From contig NZ_CP006877.1 in assembly GCF_000816845.1 (NCBI RefSeq), positions 3,605,001 through 3,669,000 of the forward strand: a stretch of DNA of 64,000 bases, written 5' to 3'. Of the stretch, positions 1 to 8,849 are shown piece by piece; the stretch's first letter is position 1; each line of letters opens with the position of its first letter. A model generated the notes under the pieces. That model had not been told where the DNA came from. It worked only from the letters and a program-made list of their open reading frames with translations, and did no database searches. Position numbers and translations under genes: made by a program. Origin of the DNA: Rhizobium gallicum bv. gallicum R602sp (lineage in GTDB: Bacteria; Pseudomonadota; Alphaproteobacteria; Rhizobiales; Rhizobiaceae).

Positions 1-529
1 CCGCGGTCGGTTCATCCATGAATACGATCCGCGCGTTGCGGCTGATCGCCTTGGCGATCTCCACCATCTGCTTGTCGGCGATCGACAGCGTGTTGATCTG
101 CGCATTCACGTCGACATGCGAGCCGAGGAGATCAAGGACGCGCCGAGCCTCGGCGCGCATATACTTGCGGTCGAGCACGCCGAAACGCGTGACTTCGCGA
201 CCGAGAAACAGGCTCTCGGTGACGGTCAAATGTTCAGCGAGATTGAATTCTTGGTGAATGATGACGATGCCGAGCGCCTCTGCGGCACCGTTGGGCGGCA
301 GCTTCACAGGTTCGCCGTCGAGCAGGATTTCGCCGGAGCTAGGCTCTTCGAAACCGGAAAGGATCTTGACGAGGGTGGATTTGCCGGCGCCGTTTTCGCC
401 CATCAGCGCATGGATTTCGCCGGCGCGAAGGTCGAAATTGACGCTGAAGAGCACCTGCACGCCGCTGAACGATTTGCTAATTCGCCTTGCCGACAGCAGC
501 ACCGTACCTTCGACCGTCTCCGGACCCAT
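1..529 (-). CDS. Sugar ABC transporter ATP-binding protein, CUT2 (RbsA/XylG/MglA) type, truncated by the window edge
   Basis: Cytoplasmic ATPase of a monosaccharide importer. Reading leftward from the ATG at 529, the first 176 codons are present. They show Walker A (GENGAGKST), a signature segment beginning LSIADKQ, and Walker B (IVFMDEPTA) at the very edge. The rest of the first NBD and the second NBD expected in this roughly 500-residue family lie outside the window. A GGAGGG-like ribosome site lies just upstream in the stretch 530-540. The gene diverges from the LacI regulator at 699, and two operators lie between them. That arrangement suggests LacI control of this transporter. The sugar cannot be decided; xylose is possible because xylAB lie nearby, but ribose- or fructose-type systems look the same at this length. 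Confidence 0.9.
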   Translation of the reverse strand, partial: MGPETVEGTVLLSARRISKSFSGVQVLFSVNFDLRAGEIHALMGENGAGKSTLVKILSGFEEPSSGEILLDGEPVKLPPNGAAEALGIVIIHQEFNLAEHLTVTESLFLGREVTRFGVLDRKYMRAEARRVLDLLGSHVDVNAQINTLSIADKQMVEIAKAISRNARIVFMDEPTA

Positions 530-569
530 TCTTCCCTCCCCCACGGCTCCCGTCCGCATTATGCGACTG

Positions 570-604
570 TGTAAACCTTTACATTGGCGATGTAAAGGTT
601 TACA
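570..604. promoter_or_regulatory. Pair of palindromic LacI-type operators between the ABC ATPase and lacI genes
   Basis: TGTAAACCTTTACA (570-583) and TGTAAAGGTTTACA (591-604) are reverse complements of each other. Each is itself a TGTAAA-N2-TTTACA palindrome. Their centres are 21 bp apart, two helical turns, so two repressor dimers would lie on the same face. Position between divergent genes fits control of both promoters by the adjacent LacI protein; binding is inferred. Confidence 0.75.
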
Positions 605-698
605 TCATTGCATACATGAGAATTTTTCAGCGTCGCCTTTGACCTTCGGGGAAGTCTGTGTAGTGTCCCGGTCAAGACGAGACCCAAGGCAGAGCGCA

Positions 699-1730
699 GT
701 GTCGAATTCCACTCCCGCAACAATCGAAGACGTCGCCCGAATTGCCCAGGTTTCGATTGCAACGGTCTCTCGCGCGATCCATATGCCCGAGAAGGTCGCG
801 AACTCGACACGCCTCAAGGTCAACCAGGCAATCGCCATCACCGGCTACACGACGAACGCGATGGCGCGCAGCCTGCGGCTCGGCCGCTCGAACATGATTC
901 TCGTGGTCGCGCCCGACATCGGCGACCCGAATTTCTCCAACATCCTGGTCGGACTGGAAAATGAAGCGCGCGCGCACGGTTACGGCATTCTCATCGGCCA
1001 TACGCAGAACGATGCGCAGCGCGGCCTCGAATACCTGAAGTTCCTGAATTCCAATCAGGCGGCCGGGCTGATCCTCTTCACCGGCATCCTGCCCTTCGGC
1101 CACCAGACCATGACCGCGCGCCTGCCGCCCAGCGTCGGCGTCTTTGAGCCGGTCTTCAACGGCGGCATTCCCTATGTCGGCGTGGACGACGTGGCGGGCG
1201 CCCGCAAGGCCGTCGACCTGCTGATCGCCGAGGGCCATCGGAAGATTGCCTTCATCGGCGATTCGCGCACCCGCCTGGCCTACAGCCGGCGGCGCATGGG
1301 GTATGAGGCCGGAATGGATGCCGCTGGCGTCAGTCCCGACCTTCGGATTGTCTTCGAGGGCGACGGCACGATCGAAAGCGGCCGGCTGGCGGTCGAACAG
1401 CTTTTTATGCGCGATACCCTGCCGACGGGCTTCATGTGCGTCAACGACCAGACCGCCATCGGTGTGATGATCGGCCTCGGCGCGCGCGGCTACGATATTC
1501 CTCGGGATTTTTCCGTGACCGGCTTCGATGACGTGCCTCAAGCCGTCTTCATGTCACCCTCGCTGACGACGATCCGCCAGCCACGCACTGCCATCGGCAA
1601 GCATGCCATGGCGCTGCTGCTCGAGCTCCTGTCAGACGGTCAGCCCGCCGAGACGGAAATCCTGCTCAGACCCGATCTGGTGGTCCGCAACTCGGTCTCT
1701 GCGCCCTCGCGCAACTGGACAAGGAAGTAA
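699..1730 (+). CDS. LacI family transcriptional regulator
   Basis: A 343-residue DNA-binding repressor-type protein. Residues about 8-30 (TIEDVARIAQVSIATVSRAI) form the LacI helix-turn-helix. The remainder is a periplasmic-binding-protein-like sugar sensor, with a segment FMCVNDQTAIGV typical of the family near residue 245 and GFDDVP about 30 residues later. The start is taken as GTG at 699 because it has AAGG at 686-689 and places the helix-turn-helix at the N-terminus; the frame is open much further upstream but not with plausible coding content. It is divergent from the CUT2 ATPase and is probably its regulator, acting through the paired palindromes at 570-604. The inducer sugar is not identifiable. 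Confidence 0.92.
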   Translation: MSNSTPATIEDVARIAQVSIATVSRAIHMPEKVANSTRLKVNQAIAITGYTTNAMARSLRLGRSNMILVVAPDIGDPNFSNILVGLENEARAHGYGILIGHTQNDAQRGLEYLKFLNSNQAAGLILFTGILPFGHQTMTARLPPSVGVFEPVFNGGIPYVGVDDVAGARKAVDLLIAEGHRKIAFIGDSRTRLAYSRRRMGYEAGMDAAGVSPDLRIVFEGDGTIESGRLAVEQLFMRDTLPTGFMCVNDQTAIGVMIGLGARGYDIPRDFSVTGFDDVPQAVFMSPSLTTIRQPRTAIGKHAMALLLELLSDGQPAETEILLRPDLVVRNSVSAPSRNWTRK

Positions 1731-1733
1731 GAA

Positions 1734-1768
1734 GGACGGCGGCAGCCGAATGAAAGCTGCAGCCGTCC
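1734..1768. terminator. Stem-loop between convergent lacI and xylA
   Basis: GGACGGCGGCAGC (1734-1746) pairs with GCTGCAGCCGTCC (1756-1768) at 12 of 13 positions around a 9-nt loop. It sits four bases after the lacI stop and just before the xylA stop. No clear T-tract follows on either strand, so it may be a weak bidirectional terminator or an mRNA-end protector. Confidence 0.5.
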
Positions 1769-1776
1769 CGCATTGC

Positions 1777-3087
1777 TTAAACGTAGCGGTTGACGACGTT
1801 TTCCAGCAGTTCCTGTTTGCCGGATTTCGGCTGCGGGTTGATGTTCCTCGTCTCAACCCACTCTGCGATCTCTTCCAGCGAGTATTCGCCGCGCAAGAGC
1901 TTCTGGCCCTCTGCGCCGTTCCAGCCGGCATAGCGATCCTCGAGCGGTTTGGAGAGCGCCCTGTCCTCGATCATCTTGGCCGCCGCCTTAAGGCCGCGAG
2001 CGCAGCAATCCATGCCGCCGATATGGCCGATCAGCAGGTCTTCTGGATCGAGCGACTGGCGGCGCAACTTGGAATCGAAGTTCGTGCCGCCGGTCTTGAA
2101 GCCGCCGCCTGCTAGGACGTGGTAATAGGCCAGCGCCATTTCCGGGACGTTGTTCGGGAACTGGTCGGTATCCCAGCCGGACTGGTAATCGTTACGGTTC
2201 ATGTCGATCGAGCCAAAGATGCCGAGCGCGTTGGCAAGCGCCAGCTCGTGCTCGAAGGAATGGCCGGCGAGGATCGCGTGGCCCTGCTCGATATTGACCT
2301 TCACCTCATTTTCCAGGCCGTTCCTCTTCAGGAAGCCGTAGACGGTCGCGACGTCGTAGTCGTACTGGTGCTTGGTCGGCTCCTGCGGCTTTGGCTCGAT
2401 GAGGATCGTGCCCTTGAAGCCGATCTTGTGCTTGTATTCGACGACGAGGTTGAGGAAGCGGCCGAGCTGATCGAGCTCGCGCTTGAGATCGGTGTTGAGC
2501 AGTGTCTCATAGCCTTCGCGGCCACCCCAAAGCACGTAGTTTTCGCCGCCGAGCTTCTGCGTCGCATCCATGCAGGTCTTCACCGTCGCAGCCGAAAATG
2601 CAAAGACATCCGGATCCGGATTGGTCGCGGCACCCGACATGAAGCGGCGGTTCGAGAAGAGGTTCGCCGTGCCCCAAAGCAGCTTGACGCCGGTCGCAGC
2701 CTGCTTTTCGGCAAAGTAGTCGACAATCTCGTTGAGGTTCTTCGTGTTCTCGGCAAAGCTGTTGCCTTCCGGGCGAACGTCGGCGTCGTGGAAGCAATAA
2801 TAGGGCGCGCCGAGCAGCTGGAAGAATTCGAAGGCGACATCGGCCTTCAGTTTGGCTGCCTTCATCGTGTCTTCGAACCAGGGACGCAGGAAGGTCTGGC
2901 CGCCGAAGGGGTCGCCACCCGGCCAGGTGAAAGTATGCCAGTAGGCAACCGCAAAGCGCAGGTGATCTTCCATGCGCTTGCCCATGACAATTTCGTCGGG
3001 CTGGTAGTGGCGGAAGGCCAGCGGATTGGTGCTGTCCGGCCCCTCGTATTTCACTTTCTGGATATCTCCGAAAAATCCGGTGCTCAT
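1777..3087 (-). CDS. xylA: Xylose isomerase
   Basis: Converts D-xylose to D-xylulose in the cytoplasm, the first step of the isomerase route. The 436-residue length matches class II xylose isomerases. Active-site features are intact: the catalytic His in FHDAD (about residue 100, with Asp 103), metal ligands Glu 231 in ILIEPK with Lys 233, Glu 267 and His 270 in NIEQGH, Asp 295 and a late Asp near 338. A purine-rich AGGAG lies upstream of the ATG at 3087. It is the last gene of the leftward regulator-xylB-xylA set. A RIME-like repeat separates it from xylB, so its expression may depend on readthrough or on RNA processing. Confidence 0.97.
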   Translation of the reverse strand: MSTGFFGDIQKVKYEGPDSTNPLAFRHYQPDEIVMGKRMEDHLRFAVAYWHTFTWPGGDPFGGQTFLRPWFEDTMKAAKLKADVAFEFFQLLGAPYYCFHDADVRPEGNSFAENTKNLNEIVDYFAEKQAATGVKLLWGTANLFSNRRFMSGAATNPDPDVFAFSAATVKTCMDATQKLGGENYVLWGGREGYETLLNTDLKRELDQLGRFLNLVVEYKHKIGFKGTILIEPKPQEPTKHQYDYDVATVYGFLKRNGLENEVKVNIEQGHAILAGHSFEHELALANALGIFGSIDMNRNDYQSGWDTDQFPNNVPEMALAYYHVLAGGGFKTGGTNFDSKLRRQSLDPEDLLIGHIGGMDCCARGLKAAAKMIEDRALSKPLEDRYAGWNGAEGQKLLRGEYSLEEIAEWVETRNINPQPKSGKQELLENVVNRYV

Positions 3088-3133
3088 GGTGTGATCTCCT
3101 TGGGTTTCACTCTTGTTGGTTATGCAGCCAGGC

Positions 3134-3233
3134 GCCCCTCACACTCCCTCTCCCACCGACAGAGGGGGAAAAGGCGGCGCCGCAAGTACTTTTTCCCAAA
3201 CGGGGAGAAGGTGCCGGCAGGCGGATGAGGGGC
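3134..3233. repeat. RIME-like intergenic mosaic repeat, copy 1 (between xylB and xylA)
   Basis: About 100 bp bounded by perfect 8-bp terminal inverted repeats GCCCCTCA (3134-3141) and TGAGGGGC (3226-3233). The right end carries the GGGGAGAAGGTGCCGGCAGG-type core seen in rhizobial intergenic mosaic elements. It lies inside the xyl operon. Two relatives occur at 19665-19816 and 57398-57485. Assignment to the RIME class rests on recalled family features and has not been searched. Confidence 0.75.
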
Positions 3234-3244
3234 CAGCCTCGATC

Positions 3245-4699
3245 TCAATGCGCCAGCGATTTGATCGCCGGATAAAGCGCCCGATAGCGCCTGTAGGCAT
3301 CCTCATAGGCACCACTCAAAGCGGCGACCGGCTCGATCGTTTTTGCCGTCTTCGGCGGCGTGCAGACTGAAACCGGCTCGGCGCCCGTCGCCGCGATCAG
3401 CCCAAGCCTCGCCGCCCCGAAGGCGGCGCCGAAATCGCCGTCGGCGGGCATATCGACCGGAACGCCGAGCGCCGTTGCAATCGACGCCAGCCAATAGCGC
3501 GAGCGCGAGCCGCCGCCGATGGCGGTGACGCGGGATATATCGGTGCCTGCCGAACGCAGCGCTTCGAGATTATCGCGGATTGCGAAAGACACACCTTCGA
3601 GCACCGCCTGTGTCAGCACAACCCGACTGCTCTCATGCTCAAGGCCGATAAAGGCGCCACGGATGACGGCATCATTGTGCGGCGTGCGTTCGCCTGAAAG
3701 ATAAGGAAGAAAGGTGACACCAGAGGGTGTCTTCAGCGTCTCGCCGAGTTCGTTCGTGAGATCGGCAGCGGACTGACCAGTGACGTTCGAATGCCAGTTC
3801 AACGCATCGGTGGCCGAAAGGATGACGCCCATCTGATGCCAGGTGTTGGGCAGTGCGTGGCAGAAGGCATGGACCGCACTGTCCGGCTTCGGCAGGTAGG
3901 CGGCATTCGCCGCGAAGAGAACGCCGGACGTGCCGAGCGAGACGAAGGCCGCGCCATCTCTGACCGTGCCCATGCCGCAGGCAGACGCTGCATTGTCCCC
4001 TGCCCCGCCGGCAACGACAGTGTCGCCTGCAATTCCCCACTTCGCCGCGAGTTCGCCGCGCAGCTTTCCTGCCTGCTCGGTGCCTTCGACCAGCGCCGGC
4101 ATCTGCTTTTCGTCGAGACCCGTCGCGGCAAGAAGCTCCGACGACCATTTGCGTTTGCCTGTATCGAGCCAGGACGTACCGGCAGAATCCGACATTTCGG
4201 AAATGTGCTCGCCCGTCAGCCACAGCCGCAGGTAATCCTTCGGCAGCAGCACCTTGGCGACCTCGGCGAAAATTCCGGGCTCATGCTTGGCGACCCAGGC
4301 AAGTTTCGGTGCGGTAAACCCCGGAAAGACGATGTTACCCGTCAGCTTGCGGAATTTCGGGTCGGCATCCAGCGCCGCTGCCTCGACATAAGAACGCGTA
4401 TCGTTCCAGAGAATGCAGGGACGCAGCACCCTATCGCCGGCATCAAGCAGCGTCGCACCATGCATCTGGCCGGAAAGGCCGACGCCTTTGACGGCCGAAA
4501 GCTCTTTCGGGTGTTTCGCTTTCAGGCCGGCAACAGCCTCCTCCGTTGCGCGAATCCAATGCGACGGTTCTTGTTGCGACCAGCCCGAATGCGGCCGCGA
4601 AACATCGAGCGAACCATTCGCCGAGCCGATGATCTTCTGATCGCCGTCGATGAGCATCGCCTTGACGCCCGAGGTTCCGAGATCGAGACCGAGATACAT
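3245..4699 (-). CDS. xylB: Xylulokinase
   Basis: FGGY-family kinase phosphorylating D-xylulose to xylulose 5-phosphate, which feeds the pentose phosphate pathway. The 484-residue protein opens with the phosphate-binding MYLGLDLGTSGVKAMLID. It has the substrate-loop sequence GLSGQMHGATLLD near residue 80 and the second ATP-binding signature TAIGGGSRSRYWLASIA near residue 395. Both FGGY halves are complete. Its ATG is only 16 bp after the stop of the LacI gene, so the two are co-transcribed, and xylA follows after a mosaic repeat. Specificity for xylulose is supported by the neighbouring xylA; a related ketose is less likely. Confidence 0.95.
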   Translation of the reverse strand: MYLGLDLGTSGVKAMLIDGDQKIIGSANGSLDVSRPHSGWSQQEPSHWIRATEEAVAGLKAKHPKELSAVKGVGLSGQMHGATLLDAGDRVLRPCILWNDTRSYVEAAALDADPKFRKLTGNIVFPGFTAPKLAWVAKHEPGIFAEVAKVLLPKDYLRLWLTGEHISEMSDSAGTSWLDTGKRKWSSELLAATGLDEKQMPALVEGTEQAGKLRGELAAKWGIAGDTVVAGGAGDNAASACGMGTVRDGAAFVSLGTSGVLFAANAAYLPKPDSAVHAFCHALPNTWHQMGVILSATDALNWHSNVTGQSAADLTNELGETLKTPSGVTFLPYLSGERTPHNDAVIRGAFIGLEHESSRVVLTQAVLEGVSFAIRDNLEALRSAGTDISRVTAIGGGSRSRYWLASIATALGVPVDMPADGDFGAAFGAARLGLIAATGAEPVSVCTPPKTAKTIEPVAALSGAYEDAYRRYRALYPAIKSLAH

Positions 4700-4715
4700 G
4701 TCATTCTCCTTGCCG

Positions 4716-5741
4716 TTACGGCAGATTGTCTTTCAGGAATATGTCGAGCCGGATCCGCTCCTGCGCATCGATGACGGCAAGCCCGTCGGCCTTTGCCTTG
4801 AGAACCCGGATCGCACTGCGGACCTCATGGCCGGCGTTCTGGTTGAGGATCGCATCGATCGTGCCGTCGATGAGGGCTGCGCGCGTGTGGACGGTCAATT
4901 CATGGGCGACGACTGTCAGCGGGCGACTTGAGGCTCTCGCCTTCAGCGCCCTGACAAGGCCACGGTTGCCGGCGCCCAGGCTGTAGACGCCGATCACCCG
5001 TTCATGCTTGGACAACACGTCGGCGACCAGCATATGCGCCAGTTCCGGATCGTCGCGGCCTTCGAGGACCGGCAGGATGGAGAGCTTCGGAAATTCCTGC
5101 GCCATCAGCGCGGCAAAGCCTTCCAGCCGCTCGCGATGGTCGCGCACCAGCATGGAGCCGGCGAGCACCGCCACCTCGCCCTTGGCATCGCCAAGAAAAC
5201 GTCCGAGAAGACGCGCTGCGGTTCTTCCGGCGGCGATATTGTCGACACCCGCATAATGATGCCGGCGCGAACCGGTGAGGTCTGAAACCAGCGTGACGAC
5301 AGGAATGCCGTCGGCCACGAGCCTGTCGACCGCAGCGACGACCTCAGGTGCGTCGGTGGCGACAAGCGCAATCCCGGCGGGACGTTCATCGGCAAGCTTT
5401 TCGAGCGCCGTAACCAGAGCGGCCGGATCGAAGGCGGCAACCTCCACTGTGCGAATACTCGTCCTTTCGGACGGCGAACGGATCATCGCTTCGCGGATCT
5501 CGGCGTGCAGCCCGTGCATGAAGGAATTGTCCGAGGCGGGCAGGATGAAAACCAGCGGATAGGTGCGGCCCTTGGCGAGGTTGGCGGCGGCAACATCGCG
5601 CACATAGCCGATCTCGCGGATTGCCGTTTCCACTTTTTCGCGCGTGATGCGGCGGACACCCGGGCGCTGGTTCAGCACGCGGTCAACAGTCGCCAGACTG
5701 ACACCCGCAGCAGCGGCGATATCATGAACTGTAGGCCTCAT
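4716..5741 (-). CDS. LacI family regulator of the xylBA operon
   Basis: A 341-residue regulator starting at ATG 5741, chosen because AGGAGG lies just upstream and the helix-turn-helix (TVHDIAAAAGVSLATVDRVL, from residue 3) is then N-terminal. The effector domain is of the ribose-binding-protein type, with PVVTLVSDL near residue 145 and an AGVDNIAAGRTAA segment after it. It is the first gene of the leftward operon with xylB and xylA. A near-perfect palindrome at 5773-5792 lies 32-51 bp upstream of its start, so negative autoregulation of the whole operon with xylose as inducer is the simplest reading. The inducer and the sign of control are inferred from context. Confidence 0.9.
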   Translation of the reverse strand: MRPTVHDIAAAAGVSLATVDRVLNQRPGVRRITREKVETAIREIGYVRDVAAANLAKGRTYPLVFILPASDNSFMHGLHAEIREAMIRSPSERTSIRTVEVAAFDPAALVTALEKLADERPAGIALVATDAPEVVAAVDRLVADGIPVVTLVSDLTGSRRHHYAGVDNIAAGRTAARLLGRFLGDAKGEVAVLAGSMLVRDHRERLEGFAALMAQEFPKLSILPVLEGRDDPELAHMLVADVLSKHERVIGVYSLGAGNRGLVRALKARASSRPLTVVAHELTVHTRAALIDGTIDAILNQNAGHEVRSAIRVLKAKADGLAVIDAQERIRLDIFLKDNLP

Positions 5742-5772
5742 CGCTCCTCCTGATGAAACCATTATCGCCAAA

Positions 5773-5792
5773 TTTGATGTACGTAAATCAAA
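5773..5792. promoter_or_regulatory. Palindromic operator upstream of the lacI-xylB-xylA operon
   Basis: TTTGAT (5773-5778) and ATCAAA (5787-5792) flank a GTACGTAA centre; 18 of 20 positions obey dyad symmetry. The even-length, centre-symmetric form and the position just upstream of the operon's regulator gene fit a LacI-family operator. Confidence 0.7.
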
Positions 5793-5820
5793 AATTTCAA
5801 ACGGCTGTCGAGCACCCCAT

Positions 5821-5851
5821 AAAAAGGCCGGCATGGTCTCCCAAGCCGGCC
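5821..5851 (-). terminator. Rho-independent terminator after emrB
   Basis: On the minus strand GGCCGGC and GCCGGCC form a 7-bp GC stem (plus-strand arms 5826-5832 and 5845-5851) followed by five T residues (5821-5825). It ends the emrAB transcript and insulates the downstream xyl operon. Confidence 0.85.
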
Positions 5852-5873
5852 GTCATTTCGAACCTTCGAACGC

Positions 5874-7463
5874 TCAGTGGCCCCCGCTGCCGCCGCCGCC
5901 GCCCTGGGGTTCCGGTTTCTTGATCATCGCGACCCCGAGGATCATGGCCACGAAAAGTACGGTCAGGATCAGGAATACGTCGCTGAAGGAGAGAATGATC
6001 GCCTGTCTGGTGGCAAGTCCGACCATCTGCTTGATCGCAGCCGAAGCACCGTCCAAGCCATAGGAGTTGAAGTTGGCAGTGAGGTTGTTCATCTGGTCGA
6101 TCGCAGCCGGATTACCCCAATCCATGTTTTCCCGCAGCCGCTCGTAGTGCACGTCCTGACGGTTGGAGAGAACGGTGTTGATCACCGCAAGGCCGACTGC
6201 CCCGCCGAGGTTACGAGTAAGGTTGAACAGACCGGAGGCACCACGTATACGTGAAGGCGGCATCGTGCCGAGCGCGATGTTGTTGATCGGCACCATGCAC
6301 ATCATGAGTCCGAAACCGCGCAGGATCTGCGGGATGAAGAGCTCGTAGAAATCCCAGTCTTCGGTCAGGTGGGTCATGACGAAGGTGCCGGCCGCGAAGC
6401 TGGTAAAGCCGATCACCATCATCAGGCGAAGGTCCATCTTCGTCGACAGCCGGCCGGCAATCGGCGCAGTGAGGAACATTGCAAGGCCAGAGACAAACAT
6501 GGTCTCGCCGATCATCAGCGAATCGTAACCGCGGATGCGCCCCAGATAGACCGGATAGATATAGGTGAGGCCGTATAGCCCGATGCCCATGACGAATGAG
6601 AATACCGAACCGAAGGAGAAATTCCTGTTGGTAAAAGCCCTGAGGTCGACGACCGGGAAGTCCACGGTGAAAGCGCGATAGAAGAAGATGATCGCGCCTG
6701 CCACTGAAGCCACAGCACCGGCGACGATATAGCTGTCGTTGAACCAGTCGTTCGAATTGCCTTCCTCCAGCACATATTCCAGCGCACCGAGGAAAACGCC
6801 CATGGAGAAAAGGCCCCACCAGTCGAACTTCCTGAAGAGCGACAGTTCCGGCTTGTCGAAGTCGATGAAATTCCAGGTGATGGTGGCGACCAGGATACCG
6901 GGAATGACGTTGACGAGGAACAGCCAGTGCCACGAGAAGGCGTGGCTGAGATAACCGCCGACGGTTGGGCCGATGGTCGGCGCAAGGGTGGCGATCAGGC
7001 CGATGATAGGCGAGACGATGCTGCGCTTCGACGGCGGGAAGATGGTGAAGGCGGCCGCAAAGACGGACGGAATCATACCGCCGCCGATGAAGCCCTGGAT
7101 GGCGCGGTAAACGATCATCTGGTCGATGTTCGTTGCCGTTGCGCAAAGCACGCTCGACAGCGTGAAACCAGCAGCCGAAATAGCAAAAAGATAGCGTGTC
7201 GAGATGATGCGAGCGAGCGTTCCCGACAGCGGAATCATGATGACTTCCGCAATCAGGTAGGACGTCTGCACCCAGCCGATCTCATCCGAGCCGGCGGAAA
7301 GGCCGGCTTGGATTTCCGCCAGCGATGCGGAGACGATCTGGATGTCGAGGATCGACATGAACATGCCAAGCACCATCGCAAAGAATGCGATGAGCTTGCG
7401 CGGGTCCATTCGCTCTTCGGAAGGAGCGATCGGAACGGCGCCTGCTGTTGCGGTGGTAGCCAT
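5874..7463 (-). CDS. emrB: DHA2-family multidrug efflux permease (EmrB/QacA type)
   Basis: Inner-membrane proton antiporter of the major facilitator superfamily. The 529 residues give about 14 hydrophobic segments. Motif A-like residues and the DHA2 motif-C region (IIGLIATLAPTIGPTVGGYL, near 140-165) are present. The C-terminus ends in a Gly-rich tail after KKPEPQ. GGAG lies 7 bp before the ATG at 7463, and the gap from emrA is only 21 bp, so the pair is an operon. With EmrA it should form a tripartite pump using an outer-membrane channel encoded elsewhere. Homologous loci in rhizobia (emrAB in Sinorhizobium meliloti, rmrAB in R. etli) are known for plant-compound resistance; the substrate here is unproven. 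Confidence 0.93.
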   Translation of the reverse strand: MATTATAGAVPIAPSEERMDPRKLIAFFAMVLGMFMSILDIQIVSASLAEIQAGLSAGSDEIGWVQTSYLIAEVIMIPLSGTLARIISTRYLFAISAAGFTLSSVLCATATNIDQMIVYRAIQGFIGGGMIPSVFAAAFTIFPPSKRSIVSPIIGLIATLAPTIGPTVGGYLSHAFSWHWLFLVNVIPGILVATITWNFIDFDKPELSLFRKFDWWGLFSMGVFLGALEYVLEEGNSNDWFNDSYIVAGAVASVAGAIIFFYRAFTVDFPVVDLRAFTNRNFSFGSVFSFVMGIGLYGLTYIYPVYLGRIRGYDSLMIGETMFVSGLAMFLTAPIAGRLSTKMDLRLMMVIGFTSFAAGTFVMTHLTEDWDFYELFIPQILRGFGLMMCMVPINNIALGTMPPSRIRGASGLFNLTRNLGGAVGLAVINTVLSNRQDVHYERLRENMDWGNPAAIDQMNNLTANFNSYGLDGASAAIKQMVGLATRQAIILSFSDVFLILTVLFVAMILGVAMIKKPEPQGGGGGSGGH

Positions 7464-7484
7464 TGGCCTACTCCGGCTGGCTGA

Positions 7485-8699
7485 TCACTTTGCTGCCTGC
7501 TCTCGACCGGGGGCCGTGCGGGTATCGACATCGACGACGACGCTGAGGCCGGCGCGCAAGCGGCCGCTGTCGAGCGCATCTTGAGGCAGCGCAATGCGGA
7601 CCGGGACGCGCTGGATGATCTTGGTGAAATTGCCCGTCGCATTTTCCGGCGGCAGTAGCGAAAAGACGGAGCCGGAGGCCGGCGAAATCGACTCGACGGT
7701 GCCGACGATCGGATGGTCGTCATAAGCGTCGACATGCACATTGACCTTCGAGCCCGGAACCAGGTGCTGGATCTGCGTTTCCTTGAAGTTGGCATCGATG
7801 AAGAGCTGACGCACCGGAACGAGTGCCATCAGGCGCTGGCCGGGCGAAACGAGATCGCCTTCCTGAACAGAGCGGTTGCCGACGACGCCATCATACGGTG
7901 CCTTGAGAATTGTGAAGGACAGATCGCGGGCTGCCTTGTCCCGCTGAAGCTCGAGCGTGCGGACCGAACCTTCGGCCTCCCTGCGCTGCGCCTCGAGGAT
8001 GGTGACGTTTGCTTCCGCCGACTTGATGGTGGCGTCACCGCCGACGAGATTGGCCTTGGCCTGGTCAAGAGCAATATTGGCAGTGTCGAGATCGGCCGTC
8101 GTGCCGACCGACTTCGCCTGGAGGTCCGCCTGGCGCTTCTGTGTGATCTCGGCGCCACGGACTGCCGCCTCGAGAGCCACCTTGGAGGCCTGGGCCTGAG
8201 CAAGCGCTGCCTTGGCTCCTTCGATCTGCGCGTCGATGCGGCTCAGAGACAGCTTCTCCGTAGCGATCTGGGCTTCGGCCTGATCGAGGGCATTTTGATA
8301 ATCGCCGTTGTCGAGCGTGGCGAGCACGTCCCCGGCCTTCACCTGCTGGTTGGCGACGACATTCACCTTCGCGACATAGCCGGTGACCTTTGGCGAGATC
8401 GTTGCGATATCACCTTCGATATAGGCGTCGTCAGTCGACACCATGAAACGGCCGTTTGTCCACCACTCGTAGCCATATGATGCACCGCCGGCAAGAATAG
8501 CGAGCGCCACGATCGGTAGCACCAGGCTGCGGCGTTTCTTCTTTTCAGCCGGAGCGGTCTGCGTATCGGGGGCAGTCTGAGGGGCACGCGGAGCTTCCGC
8601 AGTCGCCGGTTCGGCAGGGACAACGGCGTCCGGCGCCGTCTCGTCCCTTGCGGAATCGCTGACAATGCGGGCGACATTCGTTTTCTGGTTGGACGACAT
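7485..8699 (-). CDS. emrA: HlyD/EmrA-type membrane fusion protein of multidrug efflux
   Basis: Periplasmic adaptor linking EmrB to an outer-membrane channel. The 404 residues comprise a cytoplasmic N-terminus rich in Ala/Pro, one membrane anchor near residues 60-80 (VLPIVALAILAGGASYGYEW), a biotinyl-lipoyl-like half motif (VTGYVAKVNVVANQQVKAGDVL), a long coiled-coil hairpin from about 140 to 250, and a beta-barrel region (APYDGVVGNRSVQEGDLVSPG). ATG at 8699 is preferred over an in-frame TTG two codons upstream. It is divergent from the TetR gene at 8850, with two palindromes in the shared promoter region. No strong Shine-Dalgarno sequence is visible. Confidence 0.93.
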   Translation of the reverse strand: MSSNQKTNVARIVSDSARDETAPDAVVPAEPATAEAPRAPQTAPDTQTAPAEKKKRRSLVLPIVALAILAGGASYGYEWWTNGRFMVSTDDAYIEGDIATISPKVTGYVAKVNVVANQQVKAGDVLATLDNGDYQNALDQAEAQIATEKLSLSRIDAQIEGAKAALAQAQASKVALEAAVRGAEITQKRQADLQAKSVGTTADLDTANIALDQAKANLVGGDATIKSAEANVTILEAQRREAEGSVRTLELQRDKAARDLSFTILKAPYDGVVGNRSVQEGDLVSPGQRLMALVPVRQLFIDANFKETQIQHLVPGSKVNVHVDAYDDHPIVGTVESISPASGSVFSLLPPENATGNFTKIIQRVPVRIALPQDALDSGRLRAGLSVVVDVDTRTAPGREQAAK

Positions 8700-8734
8700 G
8701 TGCAAAGACCGGGTAAATCGAGTGATATTGATCG

Positions 8735-8756
8735 AACTGAACGGTTCGGTTCAGTT
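8735..8756. promoter_or_regulatory. Palindromic operator 1 in the emrA-tetR intergenic region
   Basis: Perfect arms AACTGAAC (8735-8742) and GTTCAGTT (8749-8756) flank a 6-bp centre. It abuts a possible leftward emrA -10 (8757-8762, with TTGATA at 8780-8785 and a 17-bp spacer). It also overlaps a rightward TTGACA at 8755-8760. This is a good site for a TetR protein to shut both promoters. Confidence 0.75.
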
Positions 8757-8790
8757 GACATAAAGCGTTTTTAAAGCCATATCAAGTCAT

Positions 8791-8810
8791 ATCGAACCAG
8801 GCGGTTCGAT
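8791..8810. promoter_or_regulatory. Palindromic operator 2 in the emrA-tetR intergenic region
   Basis: Perfect arms ATCGAACC (8791-8798) and GGTTCGAT (8803-8810) flank AGGC. It shares the GAAC/GTTC core with operator 1 but differs in spacing. It lies 40-59 bp upstream of the tetR start. Confidence 0.7.
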
Positions 8811-8849
8811 TTTGTAATGTTCGCATCGGCGAACGCGGTTAAGGAGACA

